Assembly: GCA_035942915.1 (NCBI GenBank)
Contig: DASZCR010000136.1
Span: 1-7,207, forward strand
DNA: 7,207 nucleotides
Reading direction: 5' to 3'
Origin: DASZCR01 sp035942915
GTDB taxonomy: Bacteria; Acidobacteriota; Blastocatellia; Pyrinomonadales; Pyrinomonadaceae
The position numbers and the translations under genes are program-made. Within the stretch, counting starts at the first letter, position 1. Each line of letters opens with the position of its first letter. Shown here piece after piece: positions 1 to 5,000 of the stretch. Under the pieces are notes generated by a model. That model ran no database searches, was not told the origin of the DNA, and saw only the letters and a list, made by a program, of their open reading frames with translations.

Positions 1-630
1 GTGCCGGCACTGATGCAGATGTTGGTGGAATACGTCGGAGATGAACGACGAGGAATGTTGGAGAGTCTGCGTTTGGTGATGTTAAGCGGCGATTGGATAG
101 GACTCTCCTTGCCTGATGAGGTGAGGCGACAGGCTACAAGAGCACACGTCGTCAGTTTAGGAGGAGCGACGGAAGCTTCCATCTGGTCGATACTTTATGA
201 AATCGGAGCAGTCGAGAGTGAGTGGAAAAGCATTCCTTATGGTCATCCGATGAGGAATCAGCAGATTTACGTGTTGAATGAGAGGATGGAAGAATGTCCT
301 GAATGGGTGACGGGACAACTCTACATCGGAGGAGTTGGATTAGCGAAAGGATATTGGAGAGATGAGGAGCGGACAAGTCGTAGTTTCATTGAGCACGGAG
401 GATGGGGGGAGAGGTTATACAGAACAGGAGATGTGGGGAGACAGATAGCGACGGGAGAGGTGGAGTTTTTAGGGAGAGAAGATTATCAGGTGAAGGTGCA
501 GGGGCATCGGATAGAGTTGGGAGAGGTGGAAGCGGCGATTGGCAGTCACCGGAGGGTGAAGGCGGCAGTAGTTTCGGCAGTGGGTGACAGACATGCTAGT
601 AAATCTCTCGTCGCTTATGTCGTTGTTGAC
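1..630 (+). other. Adenylation domain, A5-A8 part (cysteine-like pocket)
   Basis: Domain within the first gene. Visible motifs: A5 'LGGATEASIWS' (residues 53-63), A6 'GQLYIGGVGLAKGYW' (105-119), A7 'YRTGDVG' (140-146) and A8 'GREDYQVKVQGHRIELGEVE' (158-177). By hand alignment with the GrsA phenylalanine A domain, pocket positions 299, 301, 322, 330 and 331 read Met27, Ser29, Leu53, Ile61 and Trp62. The usual cysteine code has Leu, Ser, Leu, Ile, Trp at these sites, so four of five agree and Met replaces Leu. The three N-terminal code positions (235, 236, 239) and probably 278 lie left of the window. A 52% GC hand count over bases 1-600 is lower than in the oxidase that follows. Confidence 0.9.
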
Positions 631-2022
631 AGGGAAGGGGCGGGGAATGGCGACCGCGAGGCGAGCGCGGAGTTGAACGTAGGCTCGGACGAGAGTCTTC
701 AGGAGCCGCGTCGTGCAGAGGAGTTGCTCAGCGGGTGGGAGCGTCTGCAATTCAAGTTGAGTCATCCGGGGTTGCGCGCGGGGAATGGTTCGCCGTCTGT
801 CCAACTCGTCAGGCCGCAACTCGACGAACGCCTGCTGGAACTTTATTACGCGCAGCGTCGCAGCTATCGCAAACTGCTGCCGCAGCCTGTCAGCCTTGAG
901 CAACTCAGCGAGTTCCTGAGTTGTCTGCTGCAACTCGACATCGAAGGTCTGGCGTTCCCTAAATCGCGTTACGGTTCGGCCGGGAGCCTCTATCCCGTCC
1001 AGACTTATCTGTACGTCAAACCTGACCGCGTCGAGGGTCTCGCGGGCGGCGTTTACTACTACCACCCGACCGAGCACCGGCTCATCCTGCTCACGCCCGA
1101 CGCGCGGATAGACCAGAGCTTGTACTCGCCTGTGAACCACGCGGTCGTGGCCGAATCTGCGTTCTCGATTTTCCTCGTCGGGCAGATGAAGGCGATTACG
1201 CCGATGTATGGCGAGGTCGGCAGGCATTACGCGACCATCGAGGCGGGGTTGATGACGCAGTTGTTGGAGATGTCTGCGCCCGCCAGTCACATCGGCCTCT
1301 GCCAGATTGGCAGCGTCGCGTTTGAAAGTATCAGACACCTCTTCAAGCTCGAAGAAAGCCACGTGCTGCTGCACAGTCTGGTCGGCGGCGCGATTGACGC
1401 AGAGCAGACGAGGCTTCCGGCCTTGCTCAAGGAGGCCAACGAGGCGCAGGCGGCCGAAGCGTCGGCGGGACAATCCGCGCAGGAAGATGGGAGCTATGCT
1501 CCTTCGTCCGTCGCTCCGACAGACGAGCAGATTGTCTCCGAGTTGAAAGGATTTCTGCGTGAGAAACTGCCTGCTTATATGATTCCGCCGACGTTCGTGC
1601 TGCTCGACGCGCTGCCGCTGTCATCGAACGGCAAGGTCAATCGCAACGCGCTGCCGCAGCCCGACGCGCTCCATGCGGCGGCGGCGACGCAGGCTTACAT
1701 CGCGCCGGACACGGAGGTGGAGCAGACCATCGCCGCCATCGTCGAGGACGTGCTGCAAATCGAGAAGGTGAGTGTCGAGCACAACTTCTTCGACATCGGC
1801 GGAACGTCCGTCCACATGATTCGCGTCTACAACAGGCTGCGCGAGACGTTCGGGAAAGAGTTCCCGCTCGTCGTGATTTTTGAAAACCCGACTATTGCCT
1901 CTCTGGCAAAGTATCTCGCGCGCACGGAAGACGACGACGATGCGCCTCAGAAGGATGTCGCCAGAGGCGAGAAGCGCAAGGCTGCGGCGGTGCAAAAACA
2001 GCGTCGCAGGGAGAGGAAGTAA
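1..2022 (+). CDS. NRPS, 3' part: cysteine-type A domain with inserted oxidase, then PCP
   Basis: C-terminal 673 residues of a larger NRPS; the 5' end lies left of the window. The frame is open at base 1, and the GTG there is an internal Val of a 'VPALM' motif, not a start. Order: A-domain motifs A5-A8 (residues about 1-210), FMN-dependent oxidase (about 245-465), A9-A10 of the same A domain (about 519-551), PCP (about 565-640) with 4'-phosphopantetheine Ser603, and a charged tail (641-673). In the known family (epothilone EpoB) such a protein activates cysteine, a Cy domain condenses and cyclises it to thiazoline, and Ox oxidises this to thiazole on the PCP. The Cy domain would be upstream. 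The gene ends at TAA 2020-2022, 68 bases before the KS-bearing gene, and is probably co-transcribed with it. Codon use differs between the A5-A8 part (AGA, GGA, GGG rich) and the rest (GC-rich). Family assignment is firm; cysteine is well supported; the end product is inferred. Confidence 0.95.
   Translation: MPALMQMLVEYVGDERRGMLESLRLVMLSGDWIGLSLPDEVRRQATRAHVVSLGGATEASIWSILYEIGAVESEWKSIPYGHPMRNQQIYVLNERMEECPEWVTGQLYIGGVGLAKGYWRDEERTSRSFIEHGGWGERLYRTGDVGRQIATGEVEFLGREDYQVKVQGHRIELGEVEAAIGSHRRVKAAVVSAVGDRHASKSLVAYVVVDREGAGNGDREASAELNVGSDESLQEPRRAEELLSGWERLQFKLSHPGLRAGNGSPSVQLVRPQLDERLLELYYAQRRSYRKLLPQPVSLEQLSEFLSCLLQLDIEGLAFPKSRYGSAGSLYPVQTYLYVKPDRVEGLAGGVYYYHPTEHRLILLTPDARIDQSLYSPVNHAVVAESAFSIFLVGQMKAITPMYGEVGRHYATIEAGLMTQLLEMSAPASHIGLCQIGSVAFESIRHLFKLEESHVLLHSLVGGAIDAEQTRLPALLKEANEAQAAEASAGQSAQEDGSYAPSSVAPTDEQIVSELKGFLREKLPAYMIPPTFVLLDALPLSSNGKVNRNALPQPDALHAAAATQAYIAPDTEVEQTIAAIVEDVLQIEKVSVEHNFFDIGGTSVHMIRVYNRLRETFGKEFPLVVIFENPTIASLAKYLARTEDDDDAPQKDVARGEKRKAAAVQKQRRRERK
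733..1395 (+). other. Ox domain: FMN-dependent azoline oxidase (McbC/SagB-like, EpoB-type)
   Basis: Domain at about residues 245-465 of the first gene, inserted inside the A domain between A8 and A9, the place known from EpoB. It belongs to the nitroreductase-fold thiazoline/oxazoline dehydrogenases. Supporting motifs: 'AQRRSYRKL' (284-292), the arginine-rich FMN-contact start of SagB-type dehydrogenases; 'RYGSAGSLYPVQTYLYV' (323-339), the family's 'PSAGxLYP' hallmark; 'GGVYYYHP' (349-356); and 'ATIEAGLMTQLLEMSA' (411-426), the helix with conserved Gly and Gln. Expected role: two-electron oxidation of PCP-bound thiazoline to thiazole. Length (about 220 residues) fits the family. Catalytic competence cannot be proved from sequence, but no truncation or frameshift is seen. 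Confidence 0.9.
1555..1653 (+). other. Adenylation domain, A9-A10 end
   Basis: Residues 519-551 carry A9 'LPAYMIPPTFVLLDALPL' (523-540) and A10 'SSNGKVNRNAL' (541-551). Lys545 is the invariant lysine that contacts the carboxylate and phosphate of the aminoacyl adenylate (Lys517 of GrsA). This restores the A domain after the roughly 300-residue interruption that carries the oxidase, so the A domain is complete from A5 on and should be functional. An Ala/Glu/Gln-rich linker (about 466-505) joins it to the oxidase. Confidence 0.9.
1693..1920 (+). other. Peptidyl carrier protein (PCP)
   Basis: Residues about 565-640 of the first gene. The core 'NFFDIGGTSVHMIRV' (595-609) contains Ser603 (bases 1807-1809), the expected phosphopantetheinyl attachment site. 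The residue before the serine is Thr, not the commoner His or Asp; this variant is known in carrier proteins. 'FPLVVIFENPTIASLAKYL' (621-639) is the normal helix III-IV end. It should carry the cysteine-derived heterocycle and present it to the KS of the next protein. Confidence 0.93.
1921..2022 (+). other. Charged C-terminal tail of the NRPS, possible docking segment
   Basis: Residues 641-673 follow the PCP. They start acidic ('EDDDD', 643-647) and end strongly basic ('KRKAAAVQKQRRRERK', 658-673). A carrier that hands its substrate to a KS on another protein needs an interaction element, and short charged C-terminal tails serve this in many assembly lines. No recognisable coiled-coil or beta-hairpin docking fold is seen. 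The docking role is inference. Confidence 0.4.
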
Positions 2023-2094
2023 GACGTTGCTGCTGCCGCTGTCGCTGCTGCGCCGACGCCGTCGAGGAGATTCAGACGAGGACGAGAGCCATGA
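2023..2094 (+). other. Open in-frame extension after the NRPS stop, ending in an ATGA overlap
   Basis: Only 68 bases separate the genes (2023-2090). In the frame of the first gene, the sequence after TAA 2020-2022 stays open for 23 codons reading 'DVAAAAVAAAPTPSRRF' then 'RRGREP'. It stops at TGA 2092-2094, which overlaps the ATG (2091-2093) of the next gene. The Ala/Pro-rich then basic composition looks like the low-complexity tail of a synthetase, and ATGA overlaps are common between co-translated megasynthase genes. This may be a former or alternative C-terminus cut by a nonsense change, or chance in GC-rich DNA. No promoter or terminator hairpin is evident here. Confidence 0.5.
2078..2082 (+). 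promoter_or_regulatory. Ribosome binding site for the KS-AT-ACP-Cy-A gene
   Basis: GAGGA at 2078-2082 lies 8 bases before ATG 2091, a good Shine-Dalgarno match and spacing. It supports ATG 2091 as the start; the conserved KS core begins only about 10 residues later. A second GAGGAGA at 2064-2070 is too far (20 bases) to serve this ATG. Confidence 0.65.
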
Positions 2095-5000
2095 GCAATG
2101 AAGAACTGAGCGACACACCCGGCATTGCCATTATCGGCATGGCGGCTCGTTTTCCGGGTGCGCGCAGCGTCGATGAGTTCTGGCGCAACATTCGCGACGG
2201 CGTTGAATCCATCACCTTCTTCGCCGATGAAGAGCTCGCCAACGCAGACCCGTCCGCGCTCACAGACCCGAACTTCGTCAAGGCGGGAGCCTTGCTCGAA
2301 GGCATCGAACTGTTCGACGCCTCTTTCTTCGACCTCTCGGCCATCGAAGCCGAAATCACAGACCCGCAGCATCGCATCTTTCTCGAAGCCGCGCACGAAG
2401 CACTTGAGAGCGCCGGTTACGACCCTGAGAAGTACGACGGAGCCATCGGCGTCTATGCAGGCGCGGGGATGAACACCTACCTGATTTTCAACCTCGCGCC
2501 CAATCAGGAACTCGTCCGCTCGGTCGGCGCGCTGCCTTTGGCTATCGGCAACGACAAAGATTATCTGGTCACGCGTGTCTCTTATAAATTGAATCTCGGT
2601 GGGCCGAGCATCAACGTCCAGACCTCCTGCTCGACCTCTCTGGTGGCCGTCAGTCTCGCCTGTCAAAGCCTGCTCGATTATCAATGCGACATGGCGCTGG
2701 CCGGTGGCGTCTCGCTGCGGATTCCGCAGAAGACCGGCTATCAGTATCAGGAAGGAAGCATCACTTCGCCCGACGGCCACTGTCGCGCCTTCGACGCCAA
2801 AGCGCGCGGCACCATCTTCGGCGAAGGGCTTGGCATCGTCGTCTTGAAGAGGCTCGACGAGGCGCTCGAAGACGGCGACCAAATCTACGCCGTCATCAGA
2901 GGCTCGGCCGTTAACAACGACGGCGCGTTGAAGATTGGATACACCGCGCCGAGCGTCGATGGACAGGTGAGGGTGATTGCCGAAGCCCTCTCGGCGTCGG
3001 GCATCGAGCCGGAAACCATCTCCTACGTCGAGGCGCACGGGACGGGGACGCCGCTCGGCGACCCGATTGAAATCGCCGCGCTCAAGAAAGCCTTCGGCAG
3101 CGGCCTCAAGCGCAGAGGCTTCTGCGCCATCGGCTCCGTCAAAACCAACGTCGGGCATCTCGACACGGCGGCAGGCGTCGCCGGGCTGATTAAAACCACG
3201 CTCGCACTCAAGCACAAACTCCTGCCGCCGACGCTGCATTTCGAGCAGCCCAATCCGCAAATAGACTTCGACAACAGCCCCTTTTACGTCAACACGCGGC
3301 TTCATCAATGGACGAATGGCTCGACGCCGCGCCGCGCAGGGGTCAGTTCCTTCGGCATCGGCGGCACGAACGCCCACGTCATCCTCGAAGAAGCGCCGCC
3401 GCGCGAGCCTTCCGGCGCTTCCAGACCTTATCAACTGCTCCTGCTCTCGGCCAAGACGGAGACCGCGCTCGAAGCGGCGACCGACAACCTCGCGCGCTAC
3501 CTACGCGAGCACGCCGACATTAACCTCGCGGACGTTGCCTACACCTTGCAACTGGGTCGCAAGAGTTTCAGTCAACGCCGCTTCCTTGTCTGCCGCGACC
3601 GCGAGGAGGCCATCGCCGCTCTGGAGACGCGCGACCCGGCGCGTCTCCTGACGCACCGCGCAGGCGCGGGCGAAAAACCCGTCGTCTACATGTTCTCCGG
3701 TCAAGGCTCGCAGCACACGCAGATGGGCGCGGAGCTTTACCGCACCGAACCCGTCTTTCGTCAGACAGTAGACGACTGTGCGCGCCTGCTCAAACCGCTC
3801 CTCGGACTCGACCTGCGCGAGATTATCTATCCGGCAGACGAACAGCAAGAGGAGGCCGCGCGGCAACTTCAGCAGACCTTCATCACACAGCCCGCGCTCT
3901 TTGTCGTTGAGTACGCCCTCGCGCAACTGTGGATGAAGTGGGGCGTCCGCCCACAGGCGATGATTGGTCACAGCATCGGCGAGTACACGGCCGCGTGCCT
4001 CTCCGGCGTCTTCACGCTCGAACAAGCCCTCGCGCTCGTGGCGACGCGTGGACGGATGATGCAATCTCTCCCGACGGGTGCGATGCTCGCCGTCAATCTG
4101 CCGCCGCACGAAGTCGAGCCGCTCGTCGGCGCGCAGCTTTCGCTGGCAGCCGTCAACAGCCCTTCGCTGTGCGTCGTCTCCGGTGAGAGCGCAGCCGTCG
4201 AAGAATTGGCCGAACGCTTAACGCGACGCGAAGTGAACTGCCGACGCCTACACACGTCGCACGCCTTCCACTCGCACATGATGGAGCCGGTCGTCGGCGA
4301 GTTCACGCGCCACGTCGCAAAACTCAAACTCAAGCCTCCGACGATTCCGTACATCTCGAACCTGACCGGCAATTGGATTCGCGCTGACGAGGCGACCGAC
4401 CCGCAATACTGGGCGCGCCATCTGCGCCAGACCGTCCGCTTCGCCGAAGGGCTGACGCGTCTCGCTAAGGAGGCCGGAAGCATCCTGCTCGAAATCGGCC
4501 CCGGCCAGACGCTCGGCACGCTCGCACGCACGCAGACGAACGGGCATGTCATCCTCTCGACGCTGCGCCACCCGCACGAAGCGGAATCCGACGCGCAATA
4601 CCTGCTCAAGAGGCTCGGACAAGTCTGGCTCTCCGGCGGCAAGATTGACTGGCAGGGCTTCTACGCCGACGAGCAACGCCTGCGACTACCGCTCCCGACC
4701 TATCCCTTCGAGCGCAAACGCTACTGGATAGACGCTCCGCGCACCACCACCGCGCACGCCTCCGCCGCTCCCTCGACACAGACGACCGACGAGGAAGCAC
4801 AGACGCGGACACCCGCCGCCGCGTCAAGCGCCGACACGACGCACATCGCACACGACGCGAAGGACGCACCGGGCGCGCACAGAACGGCGCACGAACGCCC
4901 TGTGATGGGCACGCCATACGTCGCCCCGCGCGACGAGACCGAACAGAAAATCGCGCACATCTGGGAGACTTTCCTGAGCGTCAGAGAGGTCGGCGTCGAA

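Noticed and set aside
1..3. GTG at the first base as a true start codon
   Set aside because: It falls within an A domain, at the Val of 'VPALM', after A4. Motifs A1-A4 and the Cy domain must lie upstream, so the gene is cut by the window.
469..1473. 334-codon minus-strand open frame
   Set aside because: It is antisense to the A8-oxidase region, has an arginine-rich composition and shows no family motif. The + strand frame carries clear A and Ox motifs.
2023..2090. Intergenic promoter or transcription terminator
   Set aside because: No -35/-10 pair and no stem-loop with a T-run is visible. The short gap and shared pathway favour one transcript.
1947..3434. 495-codon open frame on the minus strand
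   Set aside because: It lies opposite the gene junction and the KS domain, which has intact conserved motifs. Its product is Arg/Val/Asp-rich with no recognisable domain; it is a GC-rich antisense shadow.
3501..4642. Minus-strand open frames of 202 and 224 codons
   Set aside because: They are antisense to the AT domain and overlap each other in different frames. No domain is recognisable.
4734..4910. Possible remnant of a ketoreductase or methyltransferase between AT and ACP
   Set aside because: Only about 59 low-complexity residues with no nucleotide- or SAM-binding motif; a plain linker.
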